Made by a program: the position numbers and the translations under genes. A stretch of DNA of 64,000 nt from Hondaea fermentalgiana. Lineage: Eukaryota; Sar; Bigyra; Thraustochytrida; Thraustochytriidae. The stretch covers positions 24,897 to 88,896 of the forward strand of contig NPFB01000142.1 of the NCBI GenBank assembly GCA_014084085.1, read 5' to 3'. The notes under the pieces were generated by a model. That model did not search any database. It was given only the letters and a program-made list of their open reading frames with translations, and was not told the origin of the DNA. This document shows, in pieces, positions 1-11,200 of the stretch; position 1 is the first letter of the stretch, and the number at the start of each line of letters is the position of its first letter.

Positions 1-510
1 CTCTCGGTGCGCTCGAGGGGGGTGAGTCCCGGACGGAGAACCCTGCGGCGCGGACGAGGGGGAGGGGATGGCGGGAGGCAGAACGCTGGACGGGACCAGC
101 GGCGCCAGCAGCAGGCCGCGCGGCTCCGCGCCGCCGAGGGAGACGCCGGGCGACGTGGTGCCTGGCTGCGTCTACTGCGCGCGCGCGGGGTCGGCCGGGG
201 TGGGGAGAGAGGGAGGCGAGGCGAGGCGCGGCGCGAGGCGGAAGGGAAGGAAGGGGAGGCGAAGCGGGCGGGAAAAAGAGAGAGGCGCGCTCAGCCTCGC
301 CTGAGGCGAGGCGGAGCAGGCGTTCTGGCCCCGCAGTGGGCCCGACAACCCGCTGTGTAGGGCACACAGTGGAGTCCCGCTTCCCCCGCTGCTGACTGTT
401 CTCTCGAGGACGATCTATGCTTTGCTTGCCTTCCTTGCGTTACTTTGTCTACGCTGTTCGGGCGAGCGTGCGACGCTGAGGCGCAACGGGCGAGCAGAGT
501 AGAGCAAAGC

Positions 511-545
511 AAGGCAAGGCAAGGCAAGGCAAGGCAAGGCAAGGC
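511..545. repeat. (AAGGC)7 microsatellite
   Basis: Seven perfect tandem copies of AAGGC, preceded by related imperfect AAAGC units. One of many pentanucleotide tracts in the non-coding parts of the window. Confidence 0.95.
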
Positions 546-627
546 AGCGAGCGCAATGCAGGCAAGCGAGCGGGCTTTAGCTCGCGCGAACGAACGAGCG
601 AGCGGAGGAAAGGTGTTGAAGGTGCGG

Positions 628-663
628 CGATCGGTCGATCGATCGATCGATCGATCGGTCGAC
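628..663. repeat. (GATC)n tetranucleotide tract
   Basis: Tandem GATC/GGTC units, self-complementary and dense in Sau3AI/DpnII-type sites. Nothing coding overlaps it convincingly. Confidence 0.9.
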
Positions 664-687
664 GCGGCGCAATTCGACGCGACGCGT

Positions 688-723
688 TGCAATGCAGTGC
701 AGTGCAGTGCAGTGCAGTGCAGT
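688..723. repeat. (GCAGT)n pentanucleotide tract
   Basis: About six tandem GCAGT units with flanking degenerate copies (GCAAT, GCGAT) that extend the 5-bp periodicity towards position 770. Confidence 0.95.
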
Positions 724-1334
724 ACAAGCCGAGGCGATGCAGTTTGATGCGGTGCAATTTGGTGCGTGCAGCGCAGTCAATCTTGGTGCGAGGCGAGGCG
801 AAGCGGAGCGATGCGGAGCGATGCGGAAATGAATGCACAGGGACGAGGGTCGGCGCCCTTCTGACGTCACCCACCTGCTCACTCGCTCCCTTGGCCGCTT
901 TCGCGGACGACCCGGGCGCCGTGTGCAAAGAGAGGTAAGGAAAGCAGCCGCGGGCGGGCACGCTCGCGAGGAAATGGACAGCAACGCTGCGAAGGAAAGG
1001 AAAGGAAAGGAATTAGAGCGCGTCCCGCGCTTTGCTTTTCTCTTTTCTTCTTCTTCCTTTTGCCTTTGCCGGAGGAGGGATCGATAAATCTCGTGACGTC
1101 CGGTGAACGGGCTTCTGTGCTTCACCGAAAGGTGCCGCGGACGCAAGAAGGCTTTGCGCTTGGGATGGAGGAATAAAGAAAACAAAAAATGGCCCGCGAG
1201 CAGCAAGCGATAAGTACAGCAAGCAGCAACACCGATCGCTCGCCCGTTGTGTCGAAGTCCGCCAATCCGCCGACGCCGAAAAGAAGCTTGATACTGCCTC
1301 TCGCGTCTTGCCACGCTTGCCAGAATCGACCTGC

Positions 1335-1365
1335 CTGGCTGACTGGCGGGCTGGCTGGCTGGCTG
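1335..1365. repeat. (GGCT)n tetranucleotide tract
   Basis: Tandem GGCT units with one interruption; the same unit recurs at 37226-37260. Confidence 0.85.
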
Positions 1366-1486
1366 CAGCGTCTCGCCCGTTTTTTCCCGCCTTGGCTACC
1401 TCGGTTTCGGGACCTGGCTTGTCACTCACTCACTCACTTCACTGGCAGCCGCTAGGCAGGGCACGCCAAGGCAAGAGAAACAACGA

Positions 1487-1558
1487 GCAAGCCAAGCCAA
1501 GCCAAGCCAAGCCAAGCCAAGCCAAGCAAAGCCAAGCAAAGCCAACGCACGCCAAGCC
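1487..1558. repeat. (AAGCC)n pentanucleotide tract
   Basis: About fourteen 5-bp units, AAGCC with AAGCA variants, in intergenic sequence. Reading it as protein only gives a short Q/A/K/P low-complexity peptide. Confidence 0.95.
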
Positions 1559-1812
1559 GGGGGCGCTCGCGAGGTCGAGGTCGAGCGGCAGCAGGAGCAG
1601 CAGCAGCGGCGGCAAGCGGACCTTGGTCGAGTTCTGGGCAGGCAGGCGGGTCAGACGGGTCAGTCAGATCAGATGGCGCGCACCTGACTCGCGCCCTTGC
1701 TGCGAGCCCGGACAGACGCCTCGAGCGTCCAGGGGCGCGGCAGGCAGGGTCGGAGCCAAGGCGCGCCGCGCTCGCTCGCGTCCGGAGCTGCAGTCGGCCG
1801 TCGAGACAGTCT

Positions 1813-1840
1813 CCGCTCTGCTCTGCTCTGCTCTGCTCTG
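1813..1840. repeat. (TCTGC)n pentanucleotide tract
   Basis: Five tandem TCTGC-type units. The same unit recurs near 3085, 25447 and 25972. Confidence 0.9.
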
Positions 1841-2435
1841 CGCGCGGGGCAACGATCGCGGCAGCGCTCTCGGTTCCGGTTTTGCAGACAGCCAGAGTGC
1901 GCTCGCGCCGCGTCGTTAGCGAGGCGTGAGTCTCTGCTGCGCAGTGGCGCGCGGGAGGAGTGCGGGACCTTTGCGGTGAACTTGTGTGAGGACGTGTACA
2001 CCCACAGGGTGCTAAAAGGGATGCAGCAGTCTTGGTTCCTACCACAGACGCATGCCCTGGTGGGCTCGGCGTTGGGTCAGCTTCCGAGGCTTGCTCGAAA
2101 AAAGCAACGAGCTCCTCGCGGCGGTGCGACGCGCCGGCTGCCCGGGCAAGGCGGCCCCGGTAAGGCAGGGACGCCGGCTTTGGGACAGAAATAGATCGCT
2201 GCGTAGCGATAAGCATCAGCAGCAGCTGCAGCTGCAACGCGAAAAGCCTCAGCCTCGTCGTCATCAACGCCGTGCACGCTCCTGGGCTTCCTGCTCATCA
2301 TAAAGAGAGCGAATCAATCTCGCTACCACCCTCGGCAACTGGCCCTCGATGGAAGACAGGGAATAGACAACGAACGAATGGAACTATGCTGGGCGTAGCC
2401 GAGCGGCAGCGGCAGCGCATCAAGAGCAGAAAGTA

Positions 2436-2478
2436 GATTTGGCTTGATTTGGTTTGGATTGGTTTGGATTGATTTGGA
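2436..2478. repeat. TTTGG/ATTGG/CTTGA pentamer-like tract
   Basis: Imperfect 5-bp periodic tract of TTTGG, ATTGG and TTGAT units; T/G-rich on the plus strand and unusually AT-rich compared with its surroundings. Confidence 0.75.
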
Positions 2479-3966
2479 GTTGTCGGCGTCGGAGACTGCA
2501 AATGCAAAGGAAATTTCAATTTTCAATGATCAATCATCCTCGCCATCTCCGTGCTGGCTGTGGCACGAAGATGGTATACACGCGAGCTCCAGCAATCCTT
2601 CGCACCGCTCAGAGCGACACTACCTCGGAACGAGGGGGGAAACAGTGCGGAAACGCCAAAGTGGTCAGTTTTTTCCCGTCCCTTGCCAAATCTTTCGCCA
2701 ATGGCGATAAGTTAACCCCTAACCCACCCACCATCCAGCCAGCCAAACAATCAGCAAGCTGCAGCGCTGCAACAAAACTGACTCATCTTCGCCCTTGCAT
2801 AATCATCGTCGAGTCCAAGTCGAGGCCGTCGCCGCCGCAAGAAAGCAGCTGCAGCCGCAGCCGCAGCCGCGCGAAGCCCCCGCCCGCTCCACACCTGCGG
2901 GCCAAAAAGAGGCTCTGGGCCCCGCAAAGGCTTGATACGCCCCGCAGCCGGCGCGCCTGTGCGCCACGGGCGGGCGCTTGCCGCAACGCGCGCGCGTGCT
3001 GGAGCGCGGCAAAGAAGGGAAACAGCAGAGCAGAGCAGGGAAAGCGCAGGAGATGCGAGGTTGCCATGCTCTGTTCCGTTCTGCTCTGCTATGCTATGCT
3101 GTGCTAGGAGTGCGTGCAGGTGCAGAGCTTGGGAAGAGGGATATTTATTGGGCCCCCAAGCAAGTGGGAAGTAGCAGCCGTCTCAGCGTCAAAAAAGGGC
3201 GCGGGGCTCAGGCGCCTCGAGGCGTGCGTTCCCGCGCTCGACCGGCGAGCAGATGGGGCGTGCATGAGGGGAAACGAAGGGAAGGGGGAGAAATGCCAAT
3301 CGGCCGCGGCGCGGAGGCGAGCTTCACCTTTGATAAGCCTTGTATACTTGTGCTGGGTCATCGATGCAATTTATTTTCTTTTTTCAATTTTTTTCTTCGA
3401 TGACGGATCACCCACCTTGAAGCGCACGCGGTAGCAGTGCAGACGAAGGTGAGACCAAGCGAGAGGAGGAAAGAAAACACATTCATCTACTAGGAGAGCC
3501 CTGATGATCAGGGCAAGGGCTAGAAAGCGCTCGATGTTAATGGACAGCGAGTCACTTGCAAGACAAGTCACCTTCAGATAAAAGAGTTGGCAACCTTGCG
3601 CTTCGAAGCTGCTCCTTTTCCGTTCCGCATCGTCCCATGACCATGTCGAGTGCGCGCTCTGGGGTGCTCATATCCTGTGTGCGTCATCTCGTCCCCCGAA
3701 GAAAAGAAACAAAGAAACAAAGCAAGCAAGAGCAGACCCTACTTAACACCAGAGATCTATTGGTGTGTGAGCCCTTCCTTTGCTGGTGGCAAAATGAACG
3801 ACGACGACGAGATTCGCTTCAGCTTCTTCAGGCCATCGTCGTGAGACAACGCTCAATCACATCATTTCTATAACCGTAGCTTGCGTGAAGCACACGAGCT
3901 TGAGCAGAGAGTCACTCTTCGTATCGCGCAAAAGTCACCCGAATATGTAAATTGCGCGCGACTCTT

Positions 3967-4225
3967 CAGCTCTCTACAGCTCTATGAAGCTCTCTGCAGC
4001 TCTCTACAGCTCTATGAAGCTCTCTGCAGCTCTATGAAGCTCTCTACAGCTCTCTGTACGGCCGCTCTTTGCAGCTGCAGCTCTCTGATGCTGCTGCTCT
4101 CCAGCTCTCTGTCATCAGTTCTCAGCGGCTCTCTGCTGATCATCGAAGCACCCAGCAGCTCGTTGCAGTTCTTTGCAGCTCTCTGAAGCTCTCTGCAGCT
4201 TTCCACAGCGCTCTGTAGCTCTGCG
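3967..4225. repeat. 10-bp tandem array with AGCTCT core
   Basis: From 3967 a decamer of the form (C/A)AGCTCTNTN repeats in strict 10-bp register for about nine copies, then continues with insertions to about 4225. Each full copy carries an AGCT site. The array lies about 1 kb upstream of the channel ORF and overlaps no credible gene. Confidence 0.85.
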
Positions 4226-4988
4226 CTGCGGCCTCAAGGCTGTACCTCGTTGTACAATGAGAATCGCAACCCAAGTGTCTGCCTCGCATTTTATTTGTTC
4301 ACGAGGCCACGGCCTGTGCCAAGCACCCCTCCATAATCAAGACTTTGTCAAACTGCCTGCCGCTTTTTCACCGCTTTTACCCTCCTCCCACCCATCCTAT
4401 CCATTTTGATAAAAATATTCTCCCATCCACCGTAGGCCTATCAACGCTCCGGTGGCCGATCCACTTGCAACGGTCTGCTTCTCCTAGAGTTCTACCAATA
4501 GACCCTTCAGTTTCTGAAAACACGGCTTGATCCCATCTCGGCTTGCCTCATGCCGGCGCCAGACTGGACAGACCCATTGCCTACCCCAACGTGCATTTAC
4601 TGTTAGACCGCAGCCAAGCGCGCGACAGCAATCAATGTCAACCTGGGGTTGCGTCACTCTCGCCAACGTACTCAACGGCTAGGAAACCATGAACACACAA
4701 TTGAGCTTGACGTAGTATGTAACTCATGTTCTATACAGGCGCAAGTGAATTCTGAACAGGCAGGGAGACGGCCAAGACAAGGTCCAAGCTGGCCACTTGG
4801 TTATGAAGGGGAGGAGCCGCGGGCGCGGGCAAAGACACCTCAAACGAGCGCAGGCGTGGAGGGCGGCGTGCTGTGAAAGCGCGCGCGCGTTCAGGCCGTC
4901 GTCGACTGCGCAAGCTCTGCGCAAGTTTGCAACGTGAGCAACGCAAGGCGAGTTGGCAAAGTTTTCACGCAAGGAAAGAACTCGTGCT

Positions 4989-5002
4989 GCTCTAGCTAGA
5001 GC
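4989..5002. repeat. 14-bp perfect palindrome
   Basis: GCTCTAGCTAGAGC equals its own reverse complement. It sits about 200 bp upstream of the channel start codon, next to the larger inverted repeat at 5061-5091. It could be a dimeric transcription-factor site; function unproven. Confidence 0.6.
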
Positions 5003-5060
5003 TCTTGCTTGCTCGCTTGCTAGTTCTCAGCCTTTCGTGGCCTCTCTTGGTCTGGCAACG

Positions 5061-5091
5061 CGCGCCGCGCGCTCAAAGAGCGCGCGGCGCG
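5061..5091. promoter_or_regulatory. GC-only 14-bp hairpin upstream of channel gene
   Basis: Positions 5061-5074 are perfectly complementary to 5078-5091 with a three-base AAA loop; 12 of the 14 pairs in the stem are G:C. It lies 112 bp before the channel ATG, so it is either a promoter element or, if transcribed, a very stable 5' UTR stem that could limit scanning. Confidence 0.6.
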
Positions 5092-5202
5092 TCGTAGCCA
5101 AGGTCACGAGCAAGCTCAACACGCAAGCGCCAATTTGCGCACATAATCTCCGGTTCAAACAGCCTGGACGCCCAAGTCGAACCTCTTGCTCTACATTGCA
5201 CA

Positions 5203-8200
5203 ATGTCATGGCGCAAGTACACAGCCCGCTCATCGCGGGCCGTGGCACCATCCAGCGAAGCCAGCGATGCTGAAACACTCATTCCCCAAGAAGATGATGC
5301 AAGTGTTCCGCGACTGGCAAACCTCGGCGCCGTCTGCCTTGTAGCGTACGTCATCGCGAGCGCCGTGGTGCCGAATGTTGTCGTATTTGGCGCCGACAAT
5401 CACACGGCCATGCTACTCGCAGCATTTGTAAGTAGCTTCACTGCGGGCACTTTTGCTCTCGAAACCCTCTCAAGCGCACAATTCAGCATTCGAACCTTTG
5501 CGAAGAAAGTGAGAAACCCATCCATCCTCATTTCAAGCTTGCCCTTCGGAATCATCTTCTATGCAGCCCAGGGCAACCGCACTCTTACGACACTTGCCAT
5601 GCTCGCCTTTCTGGCGCGTTTCCATCGCGTGTTCGGAGACTACTGGGCAAATTTTCTCGTCATTGTGAAAAATACCTTTCCCACGCCGCCGCTGCAACTC
5701 ATCCGACTCGGATGGCTTGCCATTCTCGTGGCGGTCATGCAATCTCTCGCATCCTGCAGCTACTATGCTCTCGGGGAAGCTGCTCCCAACGGCACATCAT
5801 GGATTGACGGCGATGGCATCCGAGACGATAACTCGCAGCGTCAGATCGAGGACCCAAGCTCTCCGGCCATGCTGCGCATCTCCCGGTCAATCTACTTTGT
5901 GTGGCAGACACTTTTGACCGTCGGCTACGGAGGAATTGCTCCAGAGGCTCTTCAGGAGCGCGCGCTTGCCCTCGTCGTCTGTCTCGCCGGTGTCTTTCTC
6001 ATGGCGTACATGATTGCTAACATGACCTCATTTCTCGTGAACCTTGACTCGACCCCGGCCGCCCACCGCTTTACACTGGATAGCGTCGAGGCCCTCTTTG
6101 CGCAGAAATCCTTTCCCAATGCCTCGATGCGCATCGCACGCCGGGATCTTGCCCGCCAGTGGGCGCGCAGCAAAGGCCTTACTCGAGAAAAAGTTCTTGA
6201 TGACCTTCCCCCAATCTTGACGCGCAACATCATCAAGCTCAAGGCCCGTGCATTGCTCAAGACGCCAATATTTCGCCTCCCGAGATCTGCCGACCCTTGC
6301 AGGCGCGCCATCTACTATCTCGTCGACAAAATGGAGCCTTCTATTTTCGAAGTTGGACGTACACTTCGCGAGCCTTGGAACGTTATCTCCTATCGTCCAG
6401 GCGTCATGTGGTTCATGGTCGACGGGACAGCCGCCAAACGAAGCACCTCGCGTCAACCACTCGCTCAAATGCCTCCCAGCGCCCCATCAAAATCAAGATC
6501 TCTTCGTGCTCGGGCGACATCTCAGTTCCGGCAAAACACTGCAACGGAAGAAAGTGCACCAGGCACTGCGATGGCGACAATGTCAAGGCGGCGTAGCTCG
6601 TTCCGCGGCGGGCCCAACCCATTTGTTGAGCGCAGTTTCACTGCCTCCTCCGCAATGCTATGGGGAGAACCCGGCATGGATCCTCATGCCACCGACGTGC
6701 CAAATGATCTTACGCAGGAAATTGCCGAGAACTACCCGGACCTGCTCATGCCCGGAGCAACCATCGGCGCACTGCGACTATTTGACATCTTGCAAAGTCC
6801 AGCGCCACGTTATGTTGCAGTCACTCGCTGCGAGCTCGTCTTCATCACCTATGTCGACTTTCGCCGCATGGCCCTCCTCTTTCCCGAATGGGGAATGGAG
6901 TCGACCTCTCTGCGAGTTATGCGTGCCATGGAGGCGCGTCGTATCGCTAAACTTGCTCCAAAAGATGATTCGTCCGAAATACCCGAGACAGCAACAGCAA
7001 GTTCGTTTTCTTCAGCAGCTACAGAAGGTGGCCCCGTTGAGCTCGACGATCGCGTTGTCGACCAGATCGATGCAGAATGCAACTATACCTCTCTTCTCGC
7101 CTTCGACGACGACGACGACGACGACGATGACGATGACGGAGGTGAAGAACGAAAAGGAAAAGTCGAAGATGACAACAACAAGGACGGCGATGGCGATGGC
7201 GATGGCGATGGCGATGGCGATGACATGGCTAACAATCATGACGCCGCTGAAAACGCTCAAGAAAAGGGTCAAAGCGAAGTCGTCGCTTCCGAGTCAGTCA
7301 CCCAGAAGAAACAAAGCTTTTCGGACGAAGAGTCACGTCGGAAAAAAATATCAGAGGCAATGGCAAGTGCCGACATGGCCGCCAAACTAAGACTCTCGCT
7401 GAACAAGAAAAAAGAGACGACAACCGTCAAGAAAAGATCTAAAATTGCAGCCATCATGCAACAGGATTTGAATGAGAAAAGAGGAGACACCAACGGATTT
7501 GTGGCCCGATGGCTCGTTAGATTTCGATTTGCGCACGGCTCTCGAGCGGACTTTCTCTGGGATTGTGCGCTTGCAGTGATTCTTGCCTCGTATGGTATCT
7601 TTGTGCCAATACATCTCGCCACAATGATTATCGACGGAACCTCAGGTTTTTCGAACCTTACACGTCTCACCGCGCTTGGAGCCTTCTGTGGAGATACGAT
7701 CTTTCTTGCGTATTGGACCTTGCGCCCGCAGCTTTTCATCGCCGAAGTCGAGCAGCAAACGTCAAGCAACTCGCGCGGATCAGATTCGTATTCGCGGGTT
7801 CAAACGAGACGCCGCAATAGCGCTTTATCGTCTGCTTTTACGAGCGGCAAGCGCTCGTCGATCACCTCTTCCCGGGTATCACTTTCTGCAATCGCGTGGT
7901 CCTCACAGCAAGAAGCGCTCACCAACTACCACGCAAAGATGGCAAGGCGCCGCGCACAATTTATTGGGATGATGGAAATCTTTTTTGAAGTCGTGCTCAC
8001 GTTCCTTTCTCTCGTGAATCTTGGACTCATGATTTCGGGCGACGCGCAGCACAAGCGTCTTGCTGTCTTCATGAGGGTTCCCTTTCTCATTCGACTTTCT
8101 CGCATTGGTTCAATCACTGACAGCCTCGGCTCACACTTCGCAGCTTGGCGTCAACGCCAAAGACAGATGCGGGCCGTCCGCGCTGATGAGGCCGCTGCTA

Positions 8201-11200
8201 CAGGGACGTTGGCGGGAAGGTCTGCAACCACCTCAAGAATCGCTGAGGAGACGGACAATCAAAATGGCAAAGGTCCCTTCCTCTCTGCTCGCCTTGGCGT
8301 CTACTTTCTCCTCTGGGCGCATCTCATTGCGTGCTATGGAATGACCATTCTTAACGACGCCGAGGATGACAGCACATCCGAGCGCTATGTAAAGGGCATG
8401 TACTGGTCGTTGGCAACAATGACAACGACTGGTTTTGGAGACTATGAACCCACCTCAGCGCGTGACTCTCTCATCACCTCGGCGCTCGCGATTATCGGTG
8501 TCACCATCTACTCGTGCCTTGTATCTTTCATCGGAACTTTGCTCAAAGACGTTGAGTTCTCTGACAACAACATTTCCCACCAGCGGACCTGTGTTATGGC
8601 CTTTTTGCTCGACCGCAAAATCTCACCCCAACTACAAGAGAAAATCATGCTGTACTTGCATCATGTGGAGGCCAAAGACCTCCTCGTGCTCAAGCGCGTG
8701 CTCGGCGTTTCGGAAAGCAAGCAGACTGAGAAGTTCGGACACCGCGGGCAGCGCCAAGCGCTTGACAGCGAAGAAGCACTCGCATCGGCAGATTTGCTTC
8801 GCTCTGCAAGCAGCATTCGAGCGGTGTACAAAGGTTTCTGGGATCGAATTCGGGAGCAAATTGCCGGCCGCGACGTGACCTCTTGTCCGCGGTCCCACGA
8901 ATCAGATTTTCTGAGAGCCGATGTGCGTCTGCAGCTCGTCTTCGATCTTGCAGGAGCTGCCGTGCGATCATCCAAGCTCTTTGAATACGTCTCTGAAGCT
9001 TTTGTCCGGGAAGCATGTGCCCTGCTCGACTTCCGGATCATCAGTGCTGGTGATGTAGTCATCGACGATGTTAACGCCGGATGGGAGCTGTTTTTTCTTG
9101 CGAACGGCAGCATCGAGGTGCGCGATCGAAGCGACATCAAGCTAAGCAACATTGGCGAAGGTCAAAGTTTTGGCGAGCAAAACTTTGCGGAGATTAGTCA
9201 GAGCGTACGTGAGCTTGACGTTGCAAACGCAAGGAATGGTGACATCTTTTCGTCTGCTGCAGGTTCACCGTCTGCCGCACTAACAGCTTCTGTAACAAAG
9301 GCTGACAAGGAAAAGACACGTTTCATCGCAACCACCGTCGCAGAGGTTTGGGTCTTGTCGGGCCGCGCTGTGCGGCACCTATCGCTAGTTTTCCCGCAAG
9401 ATGGCGAATCGATCAAAGCGGCCGAGGCAAAGCTCTTGAGCGCAGGCAAGAGCGAGTCGGTCGCCTCAAACCTTCGTCGGGGAGGAAAGCTCGCGAAAAT
9501 GGCCGGGAACGACACGATGCTTGAAGATAAGCGCAAAGCGCCTCGAGTCATCCGCCTCGACTCGCATTTCCAGGCAACATGGAAGAGATGCATGTTGTTC
9601 TCCTTGTTGTGGATCTACGTCTCTTTTCCAGTGCGCTTCGCGTTTGTCAATGAATATGAGCCCGGTCCGACAGCTCTCATCATTGATAGCTGCGTTGACA
9701 TTCTTTTAATTCTCGACGTTGTTTTACGTGTACGGTTCTTCGAACTCGAGACGGTGCAAGGGGAGCGGCTAAGTAATCCTGCCGAGTTTCGCCCCGCCTA
9801 TTTGCGTTCCCTCTTTGGCGTGACGGACATACTCAGCGCACTCCCGATCGGTCTCGTGGCGCTCATGGCCGGGGCCCCGCACAATCCGCTCTTTCGCCTG
9901 AACAAGCTGTTTCGCGGGTCACGAACCCTTGACCACTTGGCTTCAATTGGCAGTCACGTTAAAAATCAGGCGAGAAAGAGCCTGCTGACCATTGCCAAGC
10001 TCATTTTTGTCTTTATGCTCGTCGCACACTGGGCGGGCTGTCTATTTTACAGAATTGCGGCAAATTACGAAATTGAATGCAGCAACAGTACCGGAAGAAT
10101 CTCATGGGTCTGCGAGCAAAATGTTGAGGCAGACAATGACATGCTTGATGACTATGTTAATGCTCTATACTTTGCAGTGGCAACAACTACAGCCGTCGGC
10201 TTTGGAGACGTAGTGCCCGTATCTCAGGAGGAGATTCTCTACACGATTGGCATTCTCATCATTGGCGGCTTGCTCTACTCGGTGATCATTGCCTTTCTCG
10301 AGGATATCGTGGCGCAGTCAGATCTCACGTCCATTTTGTACCAAAAGAAGTCCGACCTCATTTCTGCCTACGCTTCGATGCGCGAGTTTTCACCTCAATT
10401 ACGGTCCAGTATTCGCTCCTATGTCTTTCGCTCTTGGATGCGCCAAAAGGGCGTCAACGATGACCATATTCTCAGCTACCTCAGCCGACCGCTGCGACAA
10501 CAGGTCGCTCTCGAGCTCATCGGCGAGCAGACGCTCCGAAGGACTCCCGTGCTTGGGCCCTCGCGTGTGTGGCGCTTTGTAACTCATTCCATTCGTTTTG
10601 ACCGCTTCAGGAGACAATCGATTCTCTATCATGCTGGACAAACTGGAGATCAACTTTTCTTTCTTCTCAAGGGTTCTGTGGAGGTCGTCTCGCCAGACTT
10701 GGAACGCGTCTTTTACCAGGTCGAGAGCCCGGGAGGCGTCGTTGGTATCGATGGCTTCTTGCGTGCTCGCGACGGCGGTTACCCTGCTTCAGCGAGGTGC
10801 AAGGAATCGTGCGAAGTTGCTATTCTCGACCGCAGCGCCGTGGCAAACGCCCTCGTTGACAATCCTCAACTTGTCAGTCTCTTTGAAGAGGAGCTCAGGC
10901 AGTTCGTGGCCAAGCCGAGCCAACTTGAGCACACCAAGAAGAATCTCGACAAGCGCAAGCTTACCAAGATGTTTCAAGATACGGAGCAGGACGAGAGTAC
11001 AGGTCGGAAAAGGGGATTTAATCTCAATCACTACGTCCTCATGCCTGGCCACTTCAACTACGTTCTCTTTCACGCCATTCTCTTTTATGTCATCATTGAG
11101 ATTGGCATTTTGGTACCTCTTTGGGCCATGATGTCGGCAACGGACGCCTTTGCCATGCAGGACACATCTGGAGCCTACATTGGTATAAGCTTGCAGATGG

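Larger units (their letters stand above)
1..5202. other. gene-poor repeat-rich region upstream of the channel gene
   Basis: I see no convincing protein or RNA gene in these 5.2 kb. The open frames present are low-complexity, overlap on both strands, and look like by-products of high GC and short tandem repeats. It holds several pentanucleotide and tetranucleotide tracts, a 10-bp periodic array around 3967-4225, and palindromes close to the channel start. The right end, roughly 4900-5202, is presumably the promoter and 5' UTR of the channel gene. A spliced or non-coding transcript cannot be excluded from sequence alone. Confidence 0.6.

Noticed and set aside
2388..2420. GTAGCCGAGCGGCAG stretch resembling the A box of a Ser/Leu tRNA
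   Set aside because: No matching B box, acceptor pairing or anticodon arm downstream.
3881..4186. 101-residue open frame in the decamer array
   Set aside because: Encodes only repetitive Leu/Ser/Cys/Ala from the 10-bp repeat; no coding signal.
6248..7390. 380-residue frame overlapping the channel gene
   Set aside because: Alternate frame within the channel ORF; low-complexity T/M/A runs derive from the Asp/Gly repeat.
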